From a virus: 25,804 nt of DNA. This document shows positions 1-9,636 of this stretch, in pieces (positions within the stretch are counted from its first letter, which is position 1; every line of letters begins with the position of its first letter). Made by a program: the position numbers and the translations under genes. Under the pieces are notes generated by a model. It saw only the letters and a list, made by a program, of their open reading frames with translations, did not search any database and was not told where the DNA came from. The stretch lies in the IMG/VR virus record IMGVR_UViG_3300025137_000257, positions 1 through 25,804 of that record; one strand, written 5' to 3'.

Positions 1-3000
1 GACGCAGAGGCAGAGGCTCGTCTGGACGCCGAAGTTGAAGAGGTTGAGGTAAAGCCAGACGTAGACACCACGAAGTTTACAAACGCTGCCAAGAAAGAAA
101 TTGAAGCCAAGGGTTACGGCCAAGAAATTATTAGTCTGGTTGAACCAAACGCAAACGGTAACGTGGGCAAGCCACAGATTGTGGCAGCCAAGGAACTCTT
201 TGATCTACGTGCGCAATCGGCGAAAGACGGAGCCGCTCTTGCAAAAGCTGTTGGTGGTAAAGTACCAGAGGCAGCAGCCGAAGTTGTTCCCGATCAACCC
301 ACAACAAACGCCATGTCTAACTTGGCCGAAACGATCAAGGCCATCGCAAACAAAGATGCGTCAGTCATTTCTAAATTTTCTTCAACACTGGAAGATGCTA
401 CGCCAGACAGGCCATACGTTAATTTTAAAAGTGTGGGAAGCAAAGCATCCATCAAAGCAAACAAGCTTCTCATGGACGCAGGCTTAACACTCGATGACGT
501 TGCGCCCAGCGCCGAAAACACAATCGGCACAAAGGAAATTAATGCCGCCATCAAAAACAACAAGGGTCAGACAAACCCAGACGCCCAAAAAATGGAAGAC
601 CTTATCGTCAAGTTCGTAGGTGAGATTGGCGAAGACGTAGATCAAGCCGATGTCCGTGTCGAACTGGAAGAAAGACTGAACTCGTCTGACATAGAATTTG
701 AAACAGACGACATGATGGCACGATACGATGCTCTTAACGACAGCATTAACGAAGACTTGGCCGACCAAGTGGCTATGCGCAAGCTCGAAGATAAGATCAT
801 ATCAGCTTTCGAACCCACAGGCGTGCAGAAAGCCAACATTAGAGATTACAGAAAACTTCTACTGGAGCCAGACGACGCTGGAAATCCAAGCGACTTCACA
901 CCAGAAGATGCATTACGTCTGGCCACTTTAAAAGAAATTAAAGTCGGCAAGATTATGCAAGAGGCGGCCCCAGAGACGATACCTACAATCCTAGTTGATG
1001 GCCGTCGTGTAAACATTCGATCAGCAATGTCAAAGCATCGTCTCGACCCCACCTCTTTCGCTTCCCAAAACAAGCGTATGGGTACGAGTGATGCCATTGA
1101 ACGTGCTGCGCAGTTCGAAGGTGCTGGCCGAAACAACAACGGACGTATTATTGCCACGCTCCGCAAGGGCGCACGCCTAAATAAAAACGACATGGATCGC
1201 ACTGAGCACAAGTCCCTGCTTGATGCTAACGAAAACTTCTTCATGAGCGCCAACGTCATGGACGAAGTTGCAGCAGTTACTCGTGCTCAAACAAATGCGA
1301 GAGCAAATGCAAAAGGCACAAAGATAATTCGGGGGGACGGTAAGAACAAAACTGTCCAAATGAAGGAAGGTGACTTCCTTCCAACTATAGTTCCATTCAC
1401 CGCTAACCGTTCTACTCAAGTCAACACGATGGGCGGCACGACAGACGTACCCGCTGGCACAACGGTTTACGCTGACGGTATAACCAATCGTGTGTATGAC
1501 AGCGAGGCGACCATCGCGCACAAGCGTGGTGAAGTTTTTGTAAAAACAGACAAGAAATCTTTGATTAAAGAAGATGTAATTGTTGTTGATGCCAAGCCAG
1601 TAGATAGTTCTTTAAGCGAAGGCATGGACGTCTCCGCTCAAATGAAAAAAGACCAGCCTGCCGCTCCAACATCTGCTCTGCTTGACCCTCGTCTTGGCAG
1701 TCGTGTCCCAATCATCAGACAGAAAAAAGATAAAGACTTGCAAGGCGAGCGCATCATACGTGTAATGTCTCGCGCACAGGCCAGAAATAATTACACAGTC
1801 GAACAACTGGCTGGCGGTGAAGGCATTGAGAACTTTGATGTCCAGTACCTACCAGAGTTTGTAATACCCACGACAGAAAGACAAGAAGACCTTCTTAAAG
1901 CGTGGGGCAGCTCAGAAAGATTTGTTGCACAAGAGGGCTTTAAACCCCTTGGTGGTATATTCTTTAACGGGAACGCGACAGGTGTGGGCTTCCCTGTCTC
2001 TGAGAAGCTCATAGCCAAGGCAGAGCTGGACACAAGCAAGCTTTCTGAAGCACAGACGATGGCTTTAGATCGGCGCTCCAGCAAGCCTACCAGCGAGCGT
2101 AAGAGCCTAACTGTTGGCCAAGTAATTTCCTTTATCAACAAGGCTGAGAACGCACCTCTACCCAAAACAGAGAACGACATGGCTGTGCTCATCAGTGACC
2201 TTGAGCAAATGCACATGATCATACGTCAGTCCACACCAGAGGGATACGTCAAGAGCACCATAGACAGGGTGCAAGCGGCAACAGACATCGAGACAATACT
2301 CAACAAAGTCTCACCAGAAGAAGGCGCAGCAGCAGCCAAGCTTATTGAAAACTTGGGCGGCGATCCAACTCGCGCACCTGTCTTGGTAGAGGCAGACGGA
2401 AAGACTTATAAATACAATAGCGAGCTGACCTACGAACCAAGCACGAACGAGGTAATTGTTCAGCCAAAATCTGATACAGACTACAATCTTAGCCCTTCAG
2501 AGATGACACACATGGACTTGATGCGTGGTGTGTCTCAGTGGGCGTATCACAACATCCTTACGCCAGAAGATCGTATGAAATTCTGGGGTGCTCTCAAAAG
2601 AGAGATCGTGTCTGGAGATACTAAACTTTTACAAAGTGCAAAAAAATACGCTCCACATACACAGGGTGCTGCTGGCCGCATATTCTCAGACAACTTCGTG
2701 AGCTGGGCGTTAGAGAAGCGCTCCGCTGGCCTGTTCGAAGACAAGTCTTATTGGAAGAAAATTCAAAGCTACATCAAAGGTATATTCGACCGTTACTTCA
2801 GCAACAAGAAGATCGACCCATCACTTGAAGGTCTATTCTCCAAAGTGCTTCCTGACTTTGAGATGCAACAGCGCAAGCTCGGTGACTTCGCAGACCCAAA
2901 GACAGCAGCGGGGCGCACGTACGCAGGCTATGCTGCCAAACTGGAGTATGCAGACGAACTCGTACGAGCGGCTATCATCCGTCACTCTGGCTCTGATGCT

Positions 3001-6000
3001 AGTGACGAGGCAGTCATCAATGCCTTTATGGAAATACGGAATGTGATGGCATCTGGTATGGCATCGGTTGGGCCGCGATCACCAAAAGACATATACGGTT
3101 CTAAGCCACACTTTAAAGGCAAAACCCTGATGCCCTTCAAGCGGCATGCTGATATAATTAGTGGAAGGCTTGCTGACATTAATGAAATACTTTCTGGTAA
3201 ACCTTTTATTGAAGAGGGTGCTGCAAGTGATGCGCTCATTGGCGCACAACAGGAAGGCTTATTCAGCATTAAGGGCGACCCCATAAAGAAGGCCGCTATG
3301 CTTATTGATCTTTGGGAAAACGGTCACAAGAATTTTACGCCAACAACCAAGCCGCCAACAAAGAATGTAAACGAGGAGTTTACAACCGCTGAGTATGCTA
3401 CGCGCACTATGCAACGCGCTATCAGGCATGCGTTCAAGACGGCAGAAAACAGTGAGCTGGCCTCAAAGCCCATGAGCTGGAAAAATTTAGGGCAGCCCAA
3501 GCCTAAGTCTGTCAAACGCGCAATCAATCAAACAAGTGAAAAGCAGGCAGCCGCAAGAAAAGCAGCAGAGTTAATTCGCACAGGTAAAGAGAAAGGTCTG
3601 GCCAAGAAAACAGGACGGGGAGACGACCCGTTTACTGCATCACTGCGGGGGAAAAGCTCCAGAGAATTAGAGGAGGCATTCATAAGCGCAGACAGCACAG
3701 ATCGCGAAGAGCAGATCGCCTTTATGATGCTAGAAAAAGACAACCTCAACTACGAGCAAGGGTTAATAAAAGCTGTCCCAATCCCCGACGACATTGGGCG
3801 TATGCAAGAACCAGAATTACTACAGATGCTGCGAGATGCTGTTCGCGATGGAGACGGTGACACAGTAGACATGCTCCTGTGGAACAACACTCGTCGTATT
3901 CAGCGCAACAAGTTCACTAAGAACAACGCCAGCCAGAAGATGCCCAAGCTCTTGGAGAACGTCTACCTCCGCGAGCGCATAAAGGCAGAGGTTGATGCAA
4001 GCGCAGGCGTATCGACCACAGCAGGCATACCACCTAGCGCACCATTTAATGTGCGCAATATCCTGTCCTACCTTACCCACCGCGACCCAGTGGTAAACTA
4101 CACCCAACGGACAATGGCATACCGCATGATGAACCTCATGGGGAAAGCAACACGGGACGTGCTAGACGACACGAACATCATGTCAGCTACAGACATGGCC
4201 CGTCTCGCTGGCGTTGATCCCGCTGGTGTTAAGAATGCGGCAATGGATTTCCGTGGCGAGCAGTTCAAAAAGTTCCGTGCAGACACACGTCGCCTCGCCA
4301 TTGGCCTGACCAAGGGGAACTCTAACCCGTTCGATGTCGTCCATGAAATCGCGCACACAGTCGTGCGTGCTGGCATGCTTCCTGAGAAAGAGATGGATGC
4401 AGTAGTACAGTTATACCGCAGCTCTGACGACAAGCTGAAATCACGTATCAACAAAGACTATGGAGGTAAGTATGGAGACGCAAGTGAGGCACAGAAGGAG
4501 CTTATCCTTGCCGAAGAATGGTTCGCGGAAAGCCTCGCCAAATACATGGGCGAGCGCGTTGCAAGGGGAGACATTCTTGAAGCCCTCAACAGTGGCGATC
4601 TCTCCTCTCTTAGCCTAAAGAACTCTTTCCACACGGCAATCGACAGAGCGAGAGAGTTTGTTGCCTACATTGTCAACGGCCTCATTGGCCGTAAGGACGT
4701 AAAGCAGCAGTTCCGTCAGCTCATGTTCTACGGAGACATGTTCGAAGCACCGAGCAAGGGGCCGCTGGCTGTATTAGGTAGACGTGGACGCGCTGTGTCT
4801 CCAACATACGCACACCAATTCGCGAACGATGTCATGCGTCACTCTACCCCTGCACGCATGGCAGCAATCAAGAAATACACTGGCGGCGGTAAGTTTAGCG
4901 AAGACGAAAACGGGCCAGTTACTTACTACCATGCGACCCCGAATGGTAAGGCTTTTGACAGCCAGACGAACCCAGACGTAGTTATGTCTGACGGAGACGG
5001 AGCATTCGGCCCTGGCATTTACATTTCGCCAGACGCAAAAACTCTCGACGCAGCCTATGCGAGACGACCCACAATAGGCGCAATGACGTCTATGATCTCA
5101 CGCTCAAACCTGTCAGACGAGATTAAAGAAGAACTCAAGGATGCCGCAAACCAGCTTGGCCTAGTCCGTTCTGAAATTTCTCAGAAGCGCAGAGAATACG
5201 CAACTGCCAGCGATAGCCTCGATGACTATAACTCCCAACAGGACGGTATGCTTGGTGGCATTCGCTTTGACGATCTCGATGACGAAAGCAAGGACATGCT
5301 TGCCTTCGAGCGTGACATCATGGTCAAAACAAAAGAGGACGTTCAAGACGTACTTGATGACCTACTAACAATAGAGCAAAGCATAGACGACCTACTCATC
5401 CATCACGGTATGGTAGGAGACCCTGCCGTGATGCCCCTCTACACGCGGATGATAAATACGGCAGACTTCTCTCTGAACACAGAGCACTACTTGGGTGGCC
5501 CCTTCATGCAGGCGGTATTCAGTAGGATGGTAGGCACTGGTCTCATGGACGAGGAAGCTCTTGGTAAACGTCTGGCCGCAGCGCCAAGTGAAAACCTTAA
5601 TGGTGATCAAGCGTATAAGTTTCTTGCAGGCATAATCGAAGAAGCCAACGGCGGCTCTCGCGTGCAGTCAAAGAGTACGCTCAACGGTATGCTGGAGGAG
5701 ATGGGTTACGACAGCATGAAAACGTCTCACATGAGCACGATCTCTGACCGTGATATGTACGGCGATATGACAGAAGAAGGCGCACGTCTTGGCTCTGCTA
5801 AGATATATGATGCTTTCGTACTGTTCAGCCCAGAGCAGGCAAAGCATGTTGAGGCCAAGCACTTCGACCAAGACGACGCTCGTATGTACTATCGTGAAAG
5901 CCCCTTGGCCACAAAAGGCTTCAATGGCTCAATGACTGTTGAGATGTCAAAGGGTAATATAGACAAGGCAGAGCCAGCGATGGCCACTCAATTCCTAGAC

Positions 6001-8595
6001 AACCTCGAAGCCAATGGTGCGGAGCCTGATCTTGTAGATGCGATGGGTTCGATCATGCGCCAGCGTGTACTCAAACCACGAGAAGAGAAGGCAGTCACAA
6101 AGCTAAGTCCGATGGGCTTTCTCAGTGCTCAGTCCACTAACATGGAACGTATGGGAATGAACTGGCTCGGCGGCTGGTATCGTGATCACTTCCCAAATCA
6201 GAACCAGACCTTTGCTAAGAAATTCATGCCTGTGTATCATGCGCTCAAGCGTCTGCCAGATGCTGGCGGCAAGGCAACCAACTGGTTCAAGAAGAGCCAA
6301 GTGCTCGTGGGCATGGGTGATCCGAAGCAGCCTGCCTCACATAAAAAAATAATGACAGCTCTTCGCTTTGGCCTAGACAGCAGGGCTGGCAAGAACTTAA
6401 CGGCAGACGAGTACAACGTCGCTACTCAGATACGCGAGAAGTTTAACGACGAACATCAAGGCATGCGAGATGCTGGTATGTTTGTCGGATACCGTCGTGA
6501 CTACGTCCCACAAGTCTGGGTGCCTGAGAAGATACGCGATAATGAGCCTGAGTTCCGTGATGCAATGCGTGCGTACTACTACAAGGAAAAGACAGCCGAA
6601 GGAAAAGTAGTTACCGAGACAGAAGCAGACGAGTTTGTAGACGGAATTACTGAAACCCTGTCTGGATTAGACAACGACGATGGTGTAATGACTGGCAGCT
6701 TCCGTGGTTCGTCTACGTCACCAGCCGCTTCGTCCATAGACTACAGTAGAATGATCGAGCTGGAGAAACATCCAGAGATCATGAAGCTTATGGATAAGTT
6801 TTTAGAGAACGACCTCGAAACCATGCTGGTTAAATACTTCGAGAGCACCTCAAGAAGGATGCTGCACGTAGAAAAGTTTGGCCTCAACTCGCATGGCGTC
6901 AGTGACTACATAGCAGCAGCAGAAGGTGGCAAGAAAGGCATAGCCAAGCTGCTCTCCACGAATAAAGAGTACGTCAAAAATTTCCGTATCGTGGACGGCA
7001 ATGGCGTGGAAGAGGTTGACCTCAAAGACCAGACATTAATGCCATTCTCAAATAAACCAGCGAAAGGTCAAGAGTTTGCTGACGTCTTGGTAGAGGTATT
7101 CAACTCGCCAGCGGGAGCGCCAGCCGCTCGTGACATGCTAGACAAGGTTGCCCCTCGGATCAGCGGTGAGATACCACTGACATATCAACGTCGGGCAGAT
7201 GCAATCATGGGTGCTTTGTCTGACTTTAAAGGCGAGCCAACTCCGATTACTAAGGACGCTCACGGCTTCATCGAGAACGCTATGCGTGTGTCTCGCAAGC
7301 AGCCAATCAATGGTGGGGCAGCCAACGGACGGACGATGCTACAGACAAGCCGCGCCCTACGTTCAATAAACAACGTAACACTGCTTGGCTTTACAACTCT
7401 AACATCTCTTGGCGATCTCGCCCTCCCAATCATTAGGTCACAGTCGTTCTCATCATGGGCTAAAGCTCAGTACAATCTGGCCGCTGATCCAGAATACTCA
7501 CGCGCTATGAAGGAGATTGGCGTGGCAATGGAGAACATTGTCCATGACCGTATGATCCACATGTACGGTGGAGTAGACAGCAAAGGAAGTAACGCCTTCT
7601 TTAACGCGACAATGCTGACACCTTGGACAGACATGAACCGCAAGATGGCAGGCGCAGTCGGGTACGAGACATTCAAGATGTACCAGACCAAGACAGCCAA
7701 GCATTACAATCCTAATGTTGCTCTCGAAAATCAGTCTCGCCAATACAAGATGGCATATCGCCAGCTTAGTATGTTCGGCATGCAAGACTACGCAAAGGGT
7801 CAGCGCAGGGGAGACACGTCTTTATCTGATAGAAAGCTGCTCGATGACGATAAGGCTTTGCGTATGGGTGTGCTAAAGTTTGCAAACCAAAGCGTCTTCC
7901 AACCTAACGCAGACGACACTCCTTTGTGGGCGCAGACACCCACAGGTGCGCTGCTCTTCCAGCTTAAATCATTCCCGCTAATGATGCAGCGCATGGCAGG
8001 CAATGTTCTGACAGAGGCTTACAGACACCGTAACTTTAAACCACTGCTCTACTTCATGACACTCGGCCCTGCATCTGGCGCTGGTGCTCTGGCTATTAAA
8101 GATATTGTTCAGCGACGGGGTGGCGAGGACGAGAAGTCTCCAGAGGTTCGCGTGCGCAACGCAGCCAAGTTTATGGGCTACGACGAGAAGGTACACGGAA
8201 ACGAGCAAAACTTCTTAGGCTGGTATCTCGAAGGCTTAATGCAGATGGGTGGCTTCGGTTTGATTGCAGACGTACTGCACTCGTCTGCCAGTCAGGTAGA
8301 CAACGGTGCCTACGGTCAGCAGCGCATCTGGTCTACTCTTCTTGGCCCATCATATGGTCTAGGTAACTCAGCAATTACTATGACGGCTGGAATAAAAGAT
8401 GCCGCTATGGGTTCAACACCAGCGAGCAACGCTAAAGAGAGGTCAGCAGCTCGCGAGTTTGCTTCGCGTATCCCTGTTGTTGGTGGCGTCCGCTCTGCCA
8501 GAGAGGGGATCACTGATCGTCTGGCTGGTGAGAAAAGTGAAAGCTCTGGTGGTCGTTCGGCATTTAAAAGTGGGTTCAGTAACGCATTCAAATAG
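1..8595 (+). CDS. Giant polyvalent-type virion/ejection protein (5' partial)
   Basis: The frame is open from the first base of the window, so at least 2864 residues are encoded and the true start is upstream. Visible units (numbered from base 1): two E3-binding/PSBD-like segments at about residues 27-64 and 150-184; a metallopeptidase-like segment without catalytic residues at about 834-950; an intact HEIAH motif at 1448-1452 with EEWFAE at 1505-1510 as likely third-ligand region; an ADP-ribosyltransferase-like domain with YYHAT at 1642-1646, FGPGIYIS at 1669-1676 and a C-terminal SPEQ near 1944; then a long helical C-terminal half with a hydrophobic stretch near 2683-2704. This mix of peptidase, ART and helical regions in one chain is the pattern described for phage 'polyvalent proteins', thought to be injected with the DNA. 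It sits just upstream of the lysis genes, as internal virion proteins often do. Exact role is inferred. The stop lies 9 bases before the next start. Confidence 0.9.
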   Translation, partial: DAEAEARLDAEVEEVEVKPDVDTTKFTNAAKKEIEAKGYGQEIISLVEPNANGNVGKPQIVAAKELFDLRAQSAKDGAALAKAVGGKVPEAAAEVVPDQPTTNAMSNLAETIKAIANKDASVISKFSSTLEDATPDRPYVNFKSVGSKASIKANKLLMDAGLTLDDVAPSAENTIGTKEINAAIKNNKGQTNPDAQKMEDLIVKFVGEIGEDVDQADVRVELEERLNSSDIEFETDDMMARYDALNDSINEDLADQVAMRKLEDKIISAFEPTGVQKANIRDYRKLLLEPDDAGNPSDFTPEDALRLATLKEIKVGKIMQEAAPETIPTILVDGRRVNIRSAMSKHRLDPTSFASQNKRMGTSDAIERAAQFEGAGRNNNGRIIATLRKGARLNKNDMDRTEHKSLLDANENFFMSANVMDEVAAVTRAQTNARANAKGTKIIRGDGKNKTVQMKEGDFLPTIVPFTANRSTQVNTMGGTTDVPAGTTVYADGITNRVYDSEATIAHKRGEVFVKTDKKSLIKEDVIVVDAKPVDSSLSEGMDVSAQMKKDQPAAPTSALLDPRLGSRVPIIRQKKDKDLQGERIIRVMSRAQARNNYTVEQLAGGEGIENFDVQYLPEFVIPTTERQEDLLKAWGSSERFVAQEGFKPLGGIFFNGNATGVGFPVSEKLIAKAELDTSKLSEAQTMALDRRSSKPTSERKSLTVGQVISFINKAENAPLPKTENDMAVLISDLEQMHMIIRQSTPEGYVKSTIDRVQAATDIETILNKVSPEEGAAAAKLIENLGGDPTRAPVLVEADGKTYKYNSELTYEPSTNEVIVQPKSDTDYNLSPSEMTHMDLMRGVSQWAYHNILTPEDRMKFWGALKREIVSGDTKLLQSAKKYAPHTQGAAGRIFSDNFVSWALEKRSAGLFEDKSYWKKIQSYIKGIFDRYFSNKKIDPSLEGLFSKVLPDFEMQQRKLGDFADPKTAAGRTYAGYAAKLEYADELVRAAIIRHSGSDASDEAVINAFMEIRNVMASGMASVGPRSPKDIYGSKPHFKGKTLMPFKRHADIISGRLADINEILSGKPFIEEGAASDALIGAQQEGLFSIKGDPIKKAAMLIDLWENGHKNFTPTTKPPTKNVNEEFTTAEYATRTMQRAIRHAFKTAENSELASKPMSWKNLGQPKPKSVKRAINQTSEKQAAARKAAELIRTGKEKGLAKKTGRGDDPFTASLRGKSSRELEEAFISADSTDREEQIAFMMLEKDNLNYEQGLIKAVPIPDDIGRMQEPELLQMLRDAVRDGDGDTVDMLLWNNTRRIQRNKFTKNNASQKMPKLLENVYLRERIKAEVDASAGVSTTAGIPPSAPFNVRNILSYLTHRDPVVNYTQRTMAYRMMNLMGKATRDVLDDTNIMSATDMARLAGVDPAGVKNAAMDFRGEQFKKFRADTRRLAIGLTKGNSNPFDVVHEIAHTVVRAGMLPEKEMDAVVQLYRSSDDKLKSRINKDYGGKYGDASEAQKELILAEEWFAESLAKYMGERVARGDILEALNSGDLSSLSLKNSFHTAIDRAREFVAYIVNGLIGRKDVKQQFRQLMFYGDMFEAPSKGPLAVLGRRGRAVSPTYAHQFANDVMRHSTPARMAAIKKYTGGGKFSEDENGPVTYYHATPNGKAFDSQTNPDVVMSDGDGAFGPGIYISPDAKTLDAAYARRPTIGAMTSMISRSNLSDEIKEELKDAANQLGLVRSEISQKRREYATASDSLDDYNSQQDGMLGGIRFDDLDDESKDMLAFERDIMVKTKEDVQDVLDDLLTIEQSIDDLLIHHGMVGDPAVMPLYTRMINTADFSLNTEHYLGGPFMQAVFSRMVGTGLMDEEALGKRLAAAPSENLNGDQAYKFLAGIIEEANGGSRVQSKSTLNGMLEEMGYDSMKTSHMSTISDRDMYGDMTEEGARLGSAKIYDAFVLFSPEQAKHVEAKHFDQDDARMYYRESPLATKGFNGSMTVEMSKGNIDKAEPAMATQFLDNLEANGAEPDLVDAMGSIMRQRVLKPREEKAVTKLSPMGFLSAQSTNMERMGMNWLGGWYRDHFPNQNQTFAKKFMPVYHALKRLPDAGGKATNWFKKSQVLVGMGDPKQPASHKKIMTALRFGLDSRAGKNLTADEYNVATQIREKFNDEHQGMRDAGMFVGYRRDYVPQVWVPEKIRDNEPEFRDAMRAYYYKEKTAEGKVVTETEADEFVDGITETLSGLDNDDGVMTGSFRGSSTSPAASSIDYSRMIELEKHPEIMKLMDKFLENDLETMLVKYFESTSRRMLHVEKFGLNSHGVSDYIAAAEGGKKGIAKLLSTNKEYVKNFRIVDGNGVEEVDLKDQTLMPFSNKPAKGQEFADVLVEVFNSPAGAPAARDMLDKVAPRISGEIPLTYQRRADAIMGALSDFKGEPTPITKDAHGFIENAMRVSRKQPINGGAANGRTMLQTSRALRSINNVTLLGFTTLTSLGDLALPIIRSQSFSSWAKAQYNLAADPEYSRAMKEIGVAMENIVHDRMIHMYGGVDSKGSNAFFNATMLTPWTDMNRKMAGAVGYETFKMYQTKTAKHYNPNVALENQSRQYKMAYRQLSMFGMQDYAKGQRRGDTSLSDRKLLDDDKALRMGVLKFANQSVFQPNADDTPLWAQTPTGALLFQLKSFPLMMQRMAGNVLTEAYRHRNFKPLLYFMTLGPASGAGALAIKDIVQRRGGEDEKSPEVRVRNAAKFMGYDEKVHGNEQNFLGWYLEGLMQMGGFGLIADVLHSSASQVDNGAYGQQRIWSTLLGPSYGLGNSAITMTAGIKDAAMGSTPASNAKERSAAREFASRIPVVGGVRSAREGITDRLAGEKSESSGGRSAFKSGFSNAFK

Positions 8596-8604
8596 GAGTG
8601 AAAT

Positions 8605-8805
8605 ATGACAATAGCGATGGAGAAAGTGCTGGCTTGGAAGCTCTTACCACGCGCCATGATGCTGGTCATGACCATCATGTATGTTCGAGTTCTGGAATGG
8701 GGTATGTCACTAGAAGAGTTGTCTACACAGCAGAGCGCAATGATCAGCGTATGCAGCGGGGCCATGACTGGGACAATAGCTGTGTGGATAGGTCACGAGA
8801 AATGA
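8605..8805 (+). CDS. Small two-helix membrane protein, possible holin-like
   Basis: A 66-residue protein with two hydrophobic segments, about residues 17-31 and 44-62, and short charged ends, so it is most likely an inner-membrane protein. The start ATG is preceded by GGAG with a 7-base gap, overlapping the end of the giant gene, which supports this start. It opens the run of small genes leading to the 3TM holin and the endolysin, so a part in lysis (holin, antiholin or membrane anchor) is inferred from position and size. No family is recognised with certainty. An overlapping frame starting at 8598 is rejected because it lacks membrane character and cuts across two better-supported genes. Confidence 0.65.
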   Translation: MTIAMEKVLAWKLLPRAMMLVMTIMYVRVLEWGMSLEELSTQQSAMISVCSGAMTGTIAVWIGHEK

Positions 8806-8806
8806 T

Positions 8807-9034
8807 ATGCGCCTCGCTTTCATACTCGTCTGTGTACAAATCGAAAGCGGATTGGCTCTCCCGATTGGAGGGGATGCATTCTTTTTGGACGTCTACCGAT
8901 GTCTCGAATTTGCCAAGGCCATTGAAAATTCAGCTAACCAAGTTTGGGTTGGACGCCAATATACCTACGAACGAAAGACTGGCTGTGAATGTCAGCCAAG
9001 ATTTGCACCCCCTAAAACAAAATTCTGGGATTAG
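8807..9034 (+). CDS. Small exported Cys-containing protein, spanin-like position
   Basis: A 75-residue protein with a hydrophobic N-terminus (residues 1-20) that looks like a signal sequence or membrane anchor, followed by a polar region with Cys32, Cys60 and Cys62 and a Pro/Lys-rich tail. It starts two bases after the upstream stop, so translation is probably coupled. It lies between the small membrane protein and the holin, where spanin components often sit, but it lacks a clear coiled coil or lipobox. It shares a layout (aromatic pair, F-x5-Cys, then a distal Cys) with the proteins at 9428-9625 and 11504-11713. Function unknown. Confidence 0.6.
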   Translation: MRLAFILVCVQIESGLALPIGGDAFFLDVYRCLEFAKAIENSANQVWVGRQYTYERKTGCECQPRFAPPKTKFWD

Positions 9035-9038
9035 TTAA

Positions 9039-9431
9039 ATGTTACAAGCACTCATAGGCCCAATCGCTGAACTCGCAGGCGGTTGGTTAAAAGGAAAGGC
9101 AAGCGCCCAAGCTGCGTCAGCAAACCTCAAGTTGGTAGAGGCCGAGGCGAAAGCTACCATCATGAAGTCGGCTGCCACATCCGAAGCTGAGTGGGAAAAG
9201 CTTATGGCGCAAGGCACTCAAAATTCTTGGAAGGATGAGTATCTGGTTTTGCTTTTTAGTATCCCGCTTATACTTTCGTTTCTTCCTTTTGAGTGGTCAA
9301 AACAGGCAGTGACAGACGGTTTTGCTGCACTAGAAACCATGCCTCAATGGTACAGCTACACCTTGGGGGTAATCGTAGCGAGTAGCTTCGCAGTTAGATC
9401 AGCAACTAAATTTTTTGGCGGCAAAAAATGA
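9039..9431 (+). CDS. Holin of the GTA 3TM type
   Basis: A 130-residue protein. Residues 1-60 form an Ala/Lys/Glu-rich amphipathic region beginning LQALIGPIAELAGGWLKGKA. Two strongly hydrophobic segments follow at about 69-84 and 105-119, then a basic tail ending in KKFF-like and GGKK residues. This organisation matches the 3TM holin family found in alphaproteobacterial gene transfer agents and phages (PF11351-like). A holin forms lesions in the inner membrane that release or activate the endolysin encoded two genes downstream. The stop overlaps the next start in an ATGA, so the genes are translationally coupled. The ribosome site is weak, which fits coupling to upstream translation. Assignment is from layout and recognised sequence style, not from a search. 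Confidence 0.8.
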   Translation: MLQALIGPIAELAGGWLKGKASAQAASANLKLVEAEAKATIMKSAATSEAEWEKLMAQGTQNSWKDEYLVLLFSIPLILSFLPFEWSKQAVTDGFAALETMPQWYSYTLGVIVASSFAVRSATKFFGGKK

Positions 9432-9625
9432 TTTGGACTGCGGTCTTCCTAGTCTGCTCTTCAACGAGCTGTAACTCAATAGGAAGTCCGTTCTTTCAAA
9501 CGAGAGAAGTATGCGAACTTGCTGTCCAAAATTTTGGACTACAAGCCATAACTGAAATCCACCCCGATCATAAAATTTTAGCTTGGAAGTGCATCAGTTT
9601 CTTAGACGTGAACATCAATGCATAG
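9428..9625 (+). CDS. Small exported protein with two cysteines
   Basis: A 65-residue protein with a hydrophobic N-terminus (IWTAVFLVC), a Ser-rich junction, then Phe22-Phe23, Cys29 and Cys55. The N-terminus may be an export signal or membrane anchor, and the paired cysteines could form a disulfide outside the cytoplasm. It begins in an ATGA overlap with the holin gene and ends 11 bases before the endolysin start, so it is part of the lysis cassette. It resembles two other small proteins in the window in layout (8807-9034 and 11504-11713). A spanin-like or periplasmic accessory role is possible but not shown. Confidence 0.6.
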   Translation: MIWTAVFLVCSSTSCNSIGSPFFQTREVCELAVQNFGLQAITEIHPDHKILAWKCISFLDVNINA

Positions 9626-9636
9626 GAGAAAAAGAC

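Noticed and set aside
101-487. 128-residue frame near the window start
   Set aside because: Lies inside the giant gene in another frame; Gln/Lys/Trp-rich sequence with no sign of a fold.
8598-9038. Open frame of 146 residues starting GTG at 8598
   Set aside because: It crosses two better-supported genes in another frame, has no clear fold, and its start is too close to the GGAG used by the ATG at 8605.
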